From the NCBI GenBank assembly GCA_944381395.1, contig CALWKY010000077.1, positions 1 to 45,885 of the forward strand: a stretch of DNA of 45,885 nt, in the 5' to 3' direction. Shown here in pieces: positions 7,714-17,261 of this stretch. A program made the position numbers and the translations under genes. The stretch is from an uncultured Lachnospiraceae bacterium. GTDB lineage: Bacteria; Bacillota; Clostridia; Lachnospirales; Anaerotignaceae. The notes under the pieces were generated by a model. It was not told where the DNA came from and did not search any database. It saw only the letters and a list, made by a program, of their open reading frames with translations. How positions within the stretch are numbered: position 1 is the first letter of the stretch; each line of letters starts with the position of its first letter.

Positions 7714-7787
<74 letters not shown>

Positions 7788-7798
7788 TCATTGTATCT

Positions 7799-7827
7799 AT
7801 TATAAAGTAAAAAATATGTTATGTCAA
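7799..7827 (-). promoter_or_regulatory. Consensus sigma-A promoter of tRNA-fMet
   Basis: On the minus strand a perfect TTGACA (7822-7827), a 17-base spacer and a perfect TATAAT (7799-7804), 11 bases before the tRNA 5' end. This is the best promoter in the window, as expected for a stable RNA gene. Confidence 0.92.
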
Positions 7828-7833
7828 GATATT

Positions 7834-8091
7834 TTATTGAAGAGATTCGTTTTCTTTTTGCTTCACATAGGATTGTTTGATTTGCTCTATTTTAGCCAAA
7901 GAATTGATAATCCATTCCGCTTTTGACAGTAAAAAATTTTCAATATCATTTATGGGAACCTGAGGCGGTGCAGAAACTACAACCTGTTCATGTTTATTGA
8001 CACGCAGATTGACATACTTGACATCTTTTCTGGTCAAAATATATTCTATTTCGATGCCTTCATAATGCAGAAAACGCGTTTCAGACATCAT
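7834..8091 (-). pseudogene. Truncated YgjP-like (DUF45) metallopeptidase fragment
   Basis: An 85-residue product resembling only the N-terminal part of YgjP/DUF45 (SprT-like) proteins: an IEYILTRKDVKYVNLRV strand pair, VVVSAPPQVP, then a helix ending KAEWI. Full-length relatives are about 230 residues and carry the zinc-binding HELGH-type motif in the missing C-terminal part. The reading frame stops seven bases before the -35 box of the tRNA-fMet promoter, as if the gene were cut off there. Start ATG at 8091 has AAGGGA upstream. It could still be a short functional protein, but the missing catalytic part argues for a remnant. Confidence 0.65.
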
Positions 8092-8472
8092 ACCATCCCT
8101 TCTTTACTCCGAATTGTATCTATTGTACAGCGAAAGAAAAGGAATGTCTACAAAAAAGAATGAAAAACAGAGAGGTGTGCTGAAAAAAAGTAAAGTATTG
8201 ATAAAATGAATAATATTAATGAAAATTAGAATTATACAGCAAAAAATGTTATATTATGCAGAATTTTGTATAATATAAAATAAAAATTATGTGAGAAAAC
8301 GATTAAACATTTTTAATTTTTATAATATCTATGCAAATAAACTATGGAAAATGGCAGAAAATAAAAAATCAATAGATTTTATTGCAATTTGTTTTGGAAT
8401 ATGATAAAATTTTGAACAAATCTAAAAAGCGGCATTTTTATGCATAAAAAGTGGAAATGGAGTGGTTTTACG
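8092..8472. other. AT-rich intergenic region upstream of the TRAP receptor gene
   Basis: No gene is supported. It holds a 9-bp inverted repeat (TTATATTAT at 8249-8257 and ATAATATAA at 8270-8278), a possible operator, and the predicted promoter at 8382-8410. Confidence 0.5.
8382..8410 (+). promoter_or_regulatory. Predicted sigma-A promoter of the TRAP operon
   Basis: TTGCAA (8382-8387), a 17-base spacer and TAAAAT (8405-8410), about 63 bases before the start codon at 8473. Confidence 0.55.
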
Positions 8473-9474
8473 ATGAAAAAAAGTTTTACCAAAGTTTTAG
8501 CCTTTGCCATGATTGCGGTTATGGGCTTGAGCGGATGCGGTTCTGATTCTTCTAATCAATCTAGCAATGATTCTTCTAGCGCAACCACAGGTGGCAATTT
8601 TAAATTTGCGACAGGTGATACAACTGGTTCTTACTATCCTTATGGCGGTGCGGTGGCACAGGTTGTGAAGGATGCGACAGATGGTGCAATTACACTGGAT
8701 GTACAGTCCACTGGCGGATCTAAGACAAATATTTAACTGCTGGATGATGGCGAAGTACAGCTGGCATTGGCACAGAATGACGTTATGAGCTATGCGTATA
8801 CCGGTACGGAGTTGTTTGAAGGCGATCCTGTAACTTCTTTCTCTACGGTTGCAACCTTGTATGCAGAAGTTTGCCAGATTGTGGTAGATCCTGCCAGCGG
8901 CATCAATTCCGTTGCGGATTTGAAGGGTAAGCGCGTTTCCGTAGGTGATGCAGGCAGCGGCACGGAGGCAAATGCGAGACAGATTTTAGCGGCATATGGT
9001 TTGAGCTTCGATGATATTACAGTAAACAATCTGGGCTTCGGTGACTCTGCAACCGCAATGAAAGACAAAAAGATCGATGCTTTCTTTGTAACAGCAGGTA
9101 CACCCACCACTGCTATTTCAGAACTGGCAGCAACCAATGAAATCAAAATTCTATCTCTGGATGAAGACGTAATGGCTTCTTTGATGAATGACTACAGCTT
9201 CTATACAGAGTATACAATTCCCGCGGGCAGTTACACCAATTATGATGAAGAAGTAAAGACTCTGACTGTGAAAGCAACTCTGGTTGCGGCAAATAGTCTG
9301 GACGAAGAAACTGTTTACAACATTACCAAGGCTCTCTTTGACAATCTGGAAACCTTACAGGCTTCTAATGCGAAGGCAAGTGAACTTTCTTTGGAAAGTG
9401 CGGTGGAAGGTGTTTCTGTTCCACTCCATCCCGGCGCAGAAAAGTATTATAAAGAAGCAGGTGTTGTAGAGTAA
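8473..9474 (+). pseudogene. TAXI-family TRAP substrate-binding lipoprotein, interrupted by a stop codon
   Basis: A 333-codon reading frame for a TAXI-type solute receptor. It begins with a lipoprotein signal (LSGC lipobox) and a Ser-rich linker, followed by GDTTGSYYPYGGAVAQVV, the QNDVMSYAYTG region, and a long C-terminal lobe with DLKGKRVSVGDAGSGTE. Codon 88 (8734-8736) is TAA between NI and LLDDGEVQLALAQNDV; the frame continues unbroken on both sides. Relatives usually have Gln here, and CAA to TAA is a single change. The start at 8473 has GGAG ten bases upstream. It is either a recent nonsense mutation, a read-through site or a sequence error. The permease gene downstream is intact. Confidence 0.85.
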
Positions 9475-9503
9475 TTCCCAAAGAGGATTTCTTTTTCATG
9501 ATA

Positions 9504-9554
9504 AGCGGCGGGAGCGGCGGCGGATTAAGGTTCTGCTGCTCCTGCTGCTTTTTT
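9504..9554 (+). terminator. Wobble-rich hairpin with T-run between TRAP receptor and permease genes
   Basis: AGCGGCGGGAGCGGCGG (9504-9520) pairs along its whole length with CTGCTGCTCCTGCTGCT (9533-9549), using several G-U wobbles in RNA, followed by six T. It fits a partial terminator that would keep receptor mRNA above permease mRNA. The opposite strand would have A-C mismatches at the wobble positions, so the structure is directional. Confidence 0.7.
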
Positions 9555-9578
9555 GCCTATAGTATGCAGGGCAAAAAA

Positions 9579-9620
9579 GTCTGCTTTCGTTTATGTATTA
9601 TATAGAGACGAAAGGCAGAC
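9579..9620 (+). other. Second hairpin in the TRAP intergenic region
   Basis: GTCTGCTTTCGT (9579-9590) pairs with ACGAAAGGCAGAC (9608-9620) with one bulged G. No T-run follows, so it may be an mRNA-stabilising or processing structure rather than a terminator. Confidence 0.5.
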
Positions 9621-9745
9621 CTCTGCCATGAAAAGAAGGTTTTAAACAGCGAATCCTTTCACGGCAAAGGTCTGTTTTGTGATGGAACGTGAAAACAGCG
9701 GCAGCTTGTTTTTCGGCATAGAAAAAGAGTAAAGGGGGACGATTC

Positions 9746-11725
9746 ATGTTTCGAAAAAAGGATAATAAACCGGCAAACACGCAGACGGATGATGCTTTCC
9801 GTCCGGAAGATGCAGTGCATCTGAATGAAGAAGGCATTGAGGTAGTAGATACTGCTGCCATTATGGCAGAGTATGACCGAGAATCCAATACCAGACATTT
9901 TGAGGGTGTACCCAAGAGCGTGATGCGCTGGTTATTGGTGGCATTTTCTCTGTACACATTATGGATGAATATTTTCAGCACCCTGCCGGAGCAGATCAGA
10001 AGATGTTCTTTCGTAGCGATTGTGATTTTCCTGGCTTTTATGCTTTATCCTGCCAAGAAGGATATGGCAAAACGGGTAAACTATGTGCCTATCTATGACT
10101 TTATACTGGCCATTGTAGGGAGTGGCTGTTTCATGTATTACATCATTAACTACCAGACCATCGTTTCCAAAGCAGGACGTTTTGCGACAGTAGATATTGT
10201 AGTAGGTGTCGTGGGTATCCTGATTTTGGCGGAAGCCTGCCGTCGTGTAGTTGGTATTCCCATTCTGGTAGTAGTAGGCGCGTTCCTCATTTATGCGTTC
10301 TATTCCGGCTTTAGCTTGAAACGGATTGTATCCCACTTGTTTTATACCACAGAAGGCGTAATTGGCACTCCTCTGGGTGTATGTTCTACATTTATTGTGT
10401 TGTTTATTTTGTTTGGCGCCTTTTTGGAGAAAACGGGTGTTGGCAAGTACTTTATTGACGTTGCAAACTCCATTGCCGGCGGATCTGATGGCGGCCCTGC
10501 AAAAGTAGCGGTTATCGCCAGCGCACTGCAGGGCATGATCAGCGGTTCTTCTGTTGCCAATACTGTAGGTAGCGGCAGCTTTACCATTCCTATGATGAAA
10601 AAGACCGGTTATAAGCCGGAATTTGCGGCAGCTGTAGAAGCGGCAGCATCTACCGGCGGTCAGCTGATGCCTCCTATTATGGGCGCGGCGGCTTTTTTGA
10701 TGGCACAGATGACGGGCGTGCCTTATGCTACCATCGCATTTAGCGCTATTTTGCCCGCATTCTTGTACTTTATGGGTATTTTCCTGATGATTACCTTTGA
10801 AGCAAAGAAGCTGGGGCTGAAAGGAATGCCGAAAGACGAACTGCCGAAATTCGGCAAACTGCTGATGACCAGAGGCTACTTGCTGCTGCCCTTGGTTGTG
10901 CTGGTAGTAATGATGTCCACAGGTTTTACTTCTTCCCGTGCGGCAACGTATGCTATCTTGACTTCCATTGCGGTAAGCATGTTCTCCAAAGAAACCAGAA
11001 TGACACCTGCCACATTCTTTGACGCACTGGAAAACGGCGCTAGAAACACCATCAGCGTAGCTGTTGCCTGCTCCATTGCCGGTATGATTGTGGGCGTAGT
11101 TACCCTGACTGGTCTGGGTCTGAAGTTGGCAAGCGGCCTGCTGAGCCTTTCCGGCGGCATCCCGATTATCGCATTATTCTTTACCATGATTGCCTGCATT
11201 ATTCTGGGCATGGGTGTGCCTACCACAGCCAACTATGTCATTATGGCAACCATTACAGCGCCTATCGTTATCAATATGGGAATTGAAACACTGGCAGCGC
11301 ATATGTTTGTATTCTACTTTGGTATTGTGGCGGACATTACGCCTCCTGTTGCTTTGGCAGCTTACGCGGGCAGTGCCATCGCAAAGAGTGATCCCTTTAA
11401 GACGGGTGTAACTGCAACAAGACTGGCTATTACCGCGTTCTTGATTCCTTATATCTTTGCGTTGAATCCTACCATGCTCTTTATCAATGCGACACCTATG
11501 GATGTTGTTACCATCATTGTAACTTCTGTGATTGGCATGATCGGTATTTCTGCTGGTATGGAGGGATATATGGTTGGACATATGGCGCCTTGGGAAAGGC
11601 TGCTGACTATTGCCGGCGGATTATGCTTGGTTATTCCTGGCACAGTGACAGACATCATTGGTGTAGCACTGGTTATAATCGTGTTTATGAAACAGAAAAG
11701 CAGTTATAAGCAAATAGCCGCATAA
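9746..11725 (+). CDS. TRAP transporter permease, 4TM/12TM fusion (DctQM type)
   Basis: A 659-residue inner-membrane protein that fuses the small (4-TM, DctQ-like) and large (12-TM, DctM-like) subunits, the arrangement found with TAXI receptors. A soluble N-terminal tail of about 65 residues precedes the first membrane segment (WLLVAFSLYTLWMNIF). Family signatures are visible: SALQGMISGSSVANTVGSGSFTIPMMKKTGY, ASTGGQLMPPIMGAAAFLM, and GMGVPTTANYVIMATI. It imports an organic acid using an ion gradient; the substrate is unknown. Start ATG at 9746 follows AAAGGGGGA. Its partner receptor gene carries a premature stop. Confidence 0.92.
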   Translation: MFRKKDNKPANTQTDDAFRPEDAVHLNEEGIEVVDTAAIMAEYDRESNTRHFEGVPKSVMRWLLVAFSLYTLWMNIFSTLPEQIRRCSFVAIVIFLAFMLYPAKKDMAKRVNYVPIYDFILAIVGSGCFMYYIINYQTIVSKAGRFATVDIVVGVVGILILAEACRRVVGIPILVVVGAFLIYAFYSGFSLKRIVSHLFYTTEGVIGTPLGVCSTFIVLFILFGAFLEKTGVGKYFIDVANSIAGGSDGGPAKVAVIASALQGMISGSSVANTVGSGSFTIPMMKKTGYKPEFAAAVEAAASTGGQLMPPIMGAAAFLMAQMTGVPYATIAFSAILPAFLYFMGIFLMITFEAKKLGLKGMPKDELPKFGKLLMTRGYLLLPLVVLVVMMSTGFTSSRAATYAILTSIAVSMFSKETRMTPATFFDALENGARNTISVAVACSIAGMIVGVVTLTGLGLKLASGLLSLSGGIPIIALFFTMIACIILGMGVPTTANYVIMATITAPIVINMGIETLAAHMFVFYFGIVADITPPVALAAYAGSAIAKSDPFKTGVTATRLAITAFLIPYIFALNPTMLFINATPMDVVTIIVTSVIGMIGISAGMEGYMVGHMAPWERLLTIAGGLCLVIPGTVTDIIGVALVIIVFMKQKSSYKQIAA

Positions 11726-11733
11726 AAAATTTT

Positions 11734-11777
11734 GGGCTCGTTTTTTCTAAAAATCAGAAAAGACGAGCTCTTTTTTT
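11734..11777 (+). terminator. Intrinsic terminator after the TRAP permease gene
   Basis: GGCTCGT with a T-rich arm pairs with AGAAAAGACGAGC and is followed by seven T. Confidence 0.8.
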
Positions 11778-11953
11778 GCGGTAAAAAAGGATTTTCTTTT
11801 GCATAAAACTGTGGTAAGATGAAAGGCGAAAGTGTGGGAAAAAGAAACTTTTTCCAACGGTATTTCGTTTTAAATAGAAAGCGCTGGCTCTGTGCAGAAA
11901 AATGCAGAGAGCTTTTGGCTGTGGCAAAAAACAACAGAAGGGTTGTAATATAA

Positions 11954-12634
11954 GTGAGCATTTTTGATCGTTTTACAGGCAAAGAACAGAAAAAAGAATG
12001 GTATGTAGTGGCTGGATTGGGCAATCCCGGCAGCCAGTATGCACAAACAAAACATAACGTAGGTTTTCAGGTAATAGACCTTTTGGCGGAGAAATACCAT
12101 ATTTCCGTGGAGCAGATCAAGCACCGTGCCATGATAGGCGAAGGCGAGATTTGCGGAAAGCGGGTGCTTTTGGTAAAGCCTATGACCTATATGAATCTAA
12201 GCGGGGAATCCATTCGGGAAATTGTCAATTTCTATAAAATTCCCCAAGAGCGTTTTGTGGTAATTTTTGATGATACCAGCCTGCCTATCAGTACCCTGCG
12301 GATTCGGGAAAAAGGCAGTGCCGGCGGACATAACGGCATCAAAAGCATCATTGCCCAGATGGGTACGGATGTATTCTGGCGCATTAAAGTAGGTATCGGC
12401 GAAAAGCCCAATGGCTGGGATTTGGCAGATTATGTACTGGCGAAATTTTCGGAAGATGATTTGCCACTTATTCGCCAAGGCGAGGAAAAAGCGGCGGAGG
12501 CAGTGGAAATCATGCTGCAACGAGGTCCTAGAGAAGCCATGAATCGTATGAACTTAAAGGGAAAAAATATGAAAAAAGCCGCCCAAGAAGCGGAACAGAC
12601 AAAAAAATCTGAACAAAATGGGGTGGAAGCGTGA
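11954..12634 (+). CDS. pth: Peptidyl-tRNA hydrolase
   Basis: A 226-residue enzyme that releases peptides from stalled peptidyl-tRNA. Key residues are present: GLGNPG with Asn24, KHNVGF with catalytic His34, MTYMNLSG near 77, FDDTSLP with Asp107, and GGHNG with Asn127. The GTG start gives about 14 extra residues (MSIFDRFTGKEQKK) before the usual N-terminus; the ribosome site GAAGGG is weak and distant. The C-terminus has an unusual charged Lys/Glu/Gln tail. Its stop overlaps the mfd start, so pth, mfd and the foldase gene form one operon, echoing the spoVC-mfd order of Bacillus. Confidence 0.93.
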   Translation: MSIFDRFTGKEQKKEWYVVAGLGNPGSQYAQTKHNVGFQVIDLLAEKYHISVEQIKHRAMIGEGEICGKRVLLVKPMTYMNLSGESIREIVNFYKIPQERFVVIFDDTSLPISTLRIREKGSAGGHNGIKSIIAQMGTDVFWRIKVGIGEKPNGWDLADYVLAKFSEDDLPLIRQGEEKAAEAVEIMLQRGPREAMNRMNLKGKNMKKAAQEAEQTKKSEQNGVEA

Positions 12635-15600
12635 AAATGCTTACAGAACCGCTGGAAAAGCTGGACAGTTTCCGGAAACTGGAAGAAGCGGTAAAACAAA
12701 AACAAAGCCCAGTGATGGTAAATGGTGTCATTGATGTACAACGGCTGCACCTGATTAGTGCCATTCGACAAAAGACCCAAAGACCGATCATTGTGTTTAC
12801 CCATAATGAACTGCGGGCAAAAGAAATGATGCAGGACTATGGATTTTTTGACAGTAACCGGGTGCTGTATCCTGCCATTGATATGGTCTTTTATCATGCG
12901 GATGTGCACAGTACGGAAGTGGAACGGCAGCGTTTTGGCGTTCGCAGTCAGCTTTTGGCGGGTGAACATCCTGTGATTTTTGCCAGCATGGAGGCGATTT
13001 GCCCGAAAATGGTGCCGAAAGAACGGTTTCAGAAAGGCATTTTACAGCTGCATGTAGGGGATGTCATAGAGATGGATGACCTGTGCCATCAGTTGGTATT
13101 GATGGGTTATGAGCGGGCGGAACTGGTAGAAGGCAGAGGACAGTTTGCCAGAAGAGGCGGTATTTTGGACTTGTTTTCTCCTACGGAGGAAGAGGCGGTG
13201 CGTATTGAGTTCTGGGATGATGAAATTGACTCCATCCGCCAGATGGATACTGCCAACCAGCGCTCCGTGGAAAAACTGGAGGAAACCACTATTTTCCCCA
13301 TGCGTGATTTGGTATGCACACAGCAGGAAGCCAAAGATGCAGCTAAGAAGATGATCCAAGAACTGGACCAAGTGCAGGCGCAGCTGCATAAACAAGGAGC
13401 GGAGGAAGTCTGTGCCAAGCTGGACGAGCATATCCGGGAGGCGGCAGAACGCCTGCAAACAGAGTCTACCTGCAGTAACGCAGACAGATTTCTCGCTTAT
13501 TTTTGCAGTCAGCCGGAGGGTTTTTGGCAGTATTTGCCGGAGGACTGCATTGTGGTCATGGATGAGCCGGAGCGTATCCGAGAGCATATGCAGACTGTTT
13601 GGGAGGAGTATAGCCGCAGCTTGCAGGGCAGGCTGGAAGGGGGCTATCTGCTGCCCAAAGAAAGTGAAAATATGTGGAATTATGATGAACTGCTGCTGAA
13701 GCTGGCAAAATTTGATACCATTTTACTCAGTGGTCTTATGCGTAGCAGCAGTGATTTTAAGATACAGATGGCGGTAGACTTTTCTGTCCGCAGCACACCG
13801 GTTTTTCGGAATCGGGAAGACTTGTTTCTGGAAGAAATGGAACGTAAGAAAAAAGAAAAAGCGTGCGTATTACTCCTATGTACTTCTTCTTTGCGGGGAA
13901 AACGTCTGGCCGATGAACTGACAGAAAAAGGCATTCCCGCCGCTTATTCGGAAGAGGATACGCCTTTGGTTCCGGGAACGGTGCGCATTCTGCGCGGCAG
14001 TTTGTCCGGCGGTTTCTGCTATGATTATATCGGGCTGAGTATTTATGCGGAAAATGACCTGTTTGGCGATCAGAAGCGTAAGAAAAAGAAGAAAAAGAAG
14101 AAACAAGGGCAGGCAATCCAAAGCTTTACCGATTTAAAAGTGGGAGACTATGTGGTCCATGATAACCATGGCATCGGTCAATTCTGCGGTCTGGAGAAGA
14201 TCTCTATTGAAGGAGTACAGAAAGATTATATGAAGATCTCCTACCGGGATGGGGGAAATCTGTTTGTGCCTGTCAGCCAGATGGAAATGGTGCAGAAATA
14301 TATCGGCTCCGGCGGTGCCGCCCCCAGACTGAATAAACTGGGCGGACAGGATTGGGCAAAGGCGAAGACCAAGGCAAAAGGTGCGGTCAAAGAAATGGCG
14401 GAGGAACTGGTTGCCCTTTATGCCAAGCGGAATGCTGCCCAGGGCTTTGCTTACAGCAAAGATAATTTATGGCAGCGGGAATTTGAAGAAAGTTTCCCCT
14501 TTGAGGAGACGGAGGACCAGCTCAACGCCATTGCCGATGTGAAGCAGGATATGGAAAGCGGCAAGGTAATGGACCGCCTGATTTGCGGCGATGTGGGCTA
14601 TGGAAAAACGGAAGTGGCTATCCGTGCAGCCTTTAAGGCAGTGCAGGACGGCAAACAGGTGGCATTTTTGGTGCCTACCACCATTTTGGCGCAGCAGCAC
14701 TACAATACCTTCAGCCAGCGCATGGGTGAATACCCCATCCGGGTAGACTTGCTGTCCCGGTTCCGCACCACGGCACAACAGCGAAAGACATTGAAAGATT
14801 TGGAAAACGGTTTTGTGGATATTGTCATTGGCACCCATCGCCTGCTGTCCAAAGATGTAAAATTTAAGAATTTAGGCTTGATCATTGTGGATGAAGAACA
14901 GCGCTTTGGTGTGAGCCATAAAGAAAAATTGAAAAAACTGCGGGAAAATGTGGATGTACTGACCCTGTCTGCTACACCCATTCCCCGTACTTTGCATATG
15001 AGTTTATCCGGTATCCGGGATATGAGTTTACTGGAAGAACCGCCTCAGGAGCGTCAGCCCATCCGTACCTATGTGATGGAAAATGATGACGAATTTGTAA
15101 AAGAAGCCATTTACCGGGAACTTTCCCGCGGCGGGCAAGTCTATTATTTATATAACCGGGTGGAGTTTATTTCCCAGGAAGCCAGCAGGCTGGAAAAAAT
15201 GGTGCCGGAAGCCAATATTGCTTATGCCCATGGTAAAATGACGGAGCGGGAACTGGAACAGATTATGGAGGACTTTATTACCGGCGAAATTGATGTGCTG
15301 GTATGTACCACCATTATTGAAACAGGATTGGACATTCCCAACGTCAATACCATTATCATTCAGGACGCAGACCGTATGGGCTTAAGCCAGCTCTATCAGC
15401 TGCGGGGACGTGTGGGCAGAAGCACCCGTTCCTCCTACGCGTACCTCCTTTACCGCCGGGATAAAATGTTAAAGGAAACGGCAGAAAAACGGCTTCAGAC
15501 CATCCGGGAATTTACAGAGTTCGGCTCTGGCTTTAAGATTGCGCTGCGGGACTTGGAAATTCGTGGTGCCGGAAATCTCTTAGGCGCCCAACAGCACGGG

Positions 15601-16161
15601 CATATGGAAGCTGTAGGCTATGATATGTATTGCAGATTATTGGAAGAAGCGGTGCTGGAAGAAAAGGGGGAAACGGTGGAAAAACCTTTTGAAACCAGCC
15701 TGGACTTGCAAGTCAGCGCTTATTTGCCGGATTTTTATATCCGCAATGAAGAACAGCGCATGGAAATGTACCAAAAGATTTCCCGTGTGACAAGCGAGGA
15801 GGATTATTATGGGGTGCAGGAGGAACTGGAGGACCGCTATGGTGATCTGCCCAAAAGCGCCCAGAAATTATTGGAAGTGGTGCTTTTAAAAGCGGCGGCA
15901 CACAAATTGGGTGTGACCCAGATACAGCAAAAAAGCGGTAAGTTATTGATTTATTTTTTGGAAGATGCGCCGTTGGATACGGCAAAACTGGCACAATTGG
16001 TGACGCAGGAAAAAGGCAAGTATTTCTTTACTGCGGGTGCAAATCCTTATTTAACGGTGAAGTTAAAAGAAGCAGAAGAAAAAGAAATCACCACATTTTT
16101 AAGAAAACTCATAGGGATGCTTTCTAACACAGAAAGCGGAAAGGACGAAGAAATCCAATGA
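12631..16161 (+). CDS. mfd: Transcription-repair coupling factor
   Basis: A 1,176-residue ATP-driven translocase that removes stalled RNA polymerase and recruits UvrAB. In order: UvrB-like N-terminal domains (about 1-350, with ERQRFGVRSQLLAG); a basic linker with eight Lys at 484-491; the RNA-polymerase-interacting CarD-like domain from about 498 (VGDYVVHDNHGIGQF); RecG-like helicase motors with Walker A GDVGYGKT (653-660) and DEEQ (754-757); the QLRGRVGRS motif; and the C-terminal TRCF domain. The GTG start overlaps the pth stop; an ATG six bases later is an alternative. Length is normal for the family. Confidence 0.96.
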   Translation: MKMLTEPLEKLDSFRKLEEAVKQKQSPVMVNGVIDVQRLHLISAIRQKTQRPIIVFTHNELRAKEMMQDYGFFDSNRVLYPAIDMVFYHADVHSTEVERQRFGVRSQLLAGEHPVIFASMEAICPKMVPKERFQKGILQLHVGDVIEMDDLCHQLVLMGYERAELVEGRGQFARRGGILDLFSPTEEEAVRIEFWDDEIDSIRQMDTANQRSVEKLEETTIFPMRDLVCTQQEAKDAAKKMIQELDQVQAQLHKQGAEEVCAKLDEHIREAAERLQTESTCSNADRFLAYFCSQPEGFWQYLPEDCIVVMDEPERIREHMQTVWEEYSRSLQGRLEGGYLLPKESENMWNYDELLLKLAKFDTILLSGLMRSSSDFKIQMAVDFSVRSTPVFRNREDLFLEEMERKKKEKACVLLLCTSSLRGKRLADELTEKGIPAAYSEEDTPLVPGTVRILRGSLSGGFCYDYIGLSIYAENDLFGDQKRKKKKKKKKQGQAIQSFTDLKVGDYVVHDNHGIGQFCGLEKISIEGVQKDYMKISYRDGGNLFVPVSQMEMVQKYIGSGGAAPRLNKLGGQDWAKAKTKAKGAVKEMAEELVALYAKRNAAQGFAYSKDNLWQREFEESFPFEETEDQLNAIADVKQDMESGKVMDRLICGDVGYGKTEVAIRAAFKAVQDGKQVAFLVPTTILAQQHYNTFSQRMGEYPIRVDLLSRFRTTAQQRKTLKDLENGFVDIVIGTHRLLSKDVKFKNLGLIIVDEEQRFGVSHKEKLKKLRENVDVLTLSATPIPRTLHMSLSGIRDMSLLEEPPQERQPIRTYVMENDDEFVKEAIYRELSRGGQVYYLYNRVEFISQEASRLEKMVPEANIAYAHGKMTERELEQIMEDFITGEIDVLVCTTIIETGLDIPNVNTIIIQDADRMGLSQLYQLRGRVGRSTRSSYAYLLYRRDKMLKETAEKRLQTIREFTEFGSGFKIALRDLEIRGAGNLLGAQQHGHMEAVGYDMYCRLLEEAVLEEKGETVEKPFETSLDLQVSAYLPDFYIRNEEQRMEMYQKISRVTSEEDYYGVQEELEDRYGDLPKSAQKLLEVVLLKAAAHKLGVTQIQQKSGKLLIYFLEDAPLDTAKLAQLVTQEKGKYFFTAGANPYLTVKLKEAEEKEITTFLRKLIGMLSNTESGKDEEIQ

Positions 16162-17129
16162 AAAAGACTTTGACAAAAACCATGGCAGCGCTGCTGGCAG
16201 CAACGATGTTATTGACAGGCTGTGGCGAACAGGAACCTAGACCGGTTGCAATGACCATCAACGGAACCGCAGTGACAGACAGTGAATTTATGATTTATAT
16301 GTATTCCATGACAGACAGCCTGGAAACCAATGTGGGTGAAACCGTATGGACCATGGATTTTGACGGCAAGACTGCCGATGAAATGGTAAAAGACGGCGCT
16401 TTGGAGACACTGCGTACCATTATTGCCGCGAAAGAATATGCCTTTGATGCGGATATCAATTTGACGCCTTCTGAAAATACCAGTGCCCGCACCAATGGCA
16501 GCCGCAACTATACAGCACTGCCTTATAAAGAAAAGAAAACCATGGGCGTAACGCAGGATGTGGTAGAGCAGATTTTTGCAGATTCTGCTTTATATGGAAA
16601 AGTATACGAGGCGCTTTGCAACCAAGTGGAAGTGACAGAGGAAGATATTGCCGCTTATTGCGCAGAAAATGAAAAAACTTTGCAGGACGATTTAAGCACC
16701 TTTACCGTTAGACGGATTCAAATCGAGACAGAGGCGGATGCCAATGCCGCTTACGCAGAGCTGGAAAACGGTGCGGACTTTATGGATGTATTCCAGAAGT
16801 ATGAATACAGCTCCATTGAAAAAGCTGCCAATGCCAAAGGCGAGCGGACTTATGCCGGTACGGATTTAAGAGGACAGGCGGATGCTGTTTTTGATCTGCA
16901 GGTCAATGAATATACCGAACCCATTGTATTGGGCGGCGTGTATTTCATTTTCCGGCTGGAAGGCGTGGAAAGACCAAAGGCATCTGAGGTGGAAGAATAC
17001 GGACAAGAACAATGCATGCAGGAAATGCAGGGTGATTATGCAGACGGCGTTTTGCAGGAGTTAGTAGACAAACAGACCGTAGAGATCAATCAGGAAGTTT
17101 GGGATAATCTGCCTGTTTTCCATGACTAA
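16158..17129 (+). CDS. SurA/PrsA-like foldase lipoprotein
   Basis: A 323-residue exported lipoprotein with signal peptide and LTGC lipobox (Cys22). The N-terminal part is the SurA-like chaperone region (VAMTINGTAVTDSEFMIYMY). The C-terminal part resembles a parvulin (PpiC) domain: FTVRRIQIETEADANAAYAEL, then a G.DFMDVFQKY segment and an IVLGGVYFIFRLEGVE strand. The parvulin core is divergent, so prolyl isomerase activity is uncertain. The ATG overlaps the mfd stop (ATGA). Its role would be folding of secreted proteins outside the membrane. A pth-mfd-prsA order is common in Clostridia. Confidence 0.82.
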   Translation: MKKTLTKTMAALLAATMLLTGCGEQEPRPVAMTINGTAVTDSEFMIYMYSMTDSLETNVGETVWTMDFDGKTADEMVKDGALETLRTIIAAKEYAFDADINLTPSENTSARTNGSRNYTALPYKEKKTMGVTQDVVEQIFADSALYGKVYEALCNQVEVTEEDIAAYCAENEKTLQDDLSTFTVRRIQIETEADANAAYAELENGADFMDVFQKYEYSSIEKAANAKGERTYAGTDLRGQADAVFDLQVNEYTEPIVLGGVYFIFRLEGVERPKASEVEEYGQEQCMQEMQGDYADGVLQELVDKQTVEINQEVWDNLPVFHD

Positions 17130-17166
17130 GAAACCCTTGTAAAATCAGGAAAAAGGCCAGTTTTGT

Positions 17167-17195
17167 TTTACTTTTTGGAGATCCTTTAGTATAAT
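17167..17195 (+). promoter_or_regulatory. Predicted sigma-A promoter of walRK
   Basis: TTTACT (17167-17172), a 17-base spacer and a perfect TATAAT (17190-17195), 66 bases before the walR start codon. Confidence 0.65.
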
Positions 17196-17261
17196 CAAGA
17201 AAAAGGTATCATTGATGTTGGTCATGTCTGCAAACAAAAGAAAAAAGGAGGACAGACATCC

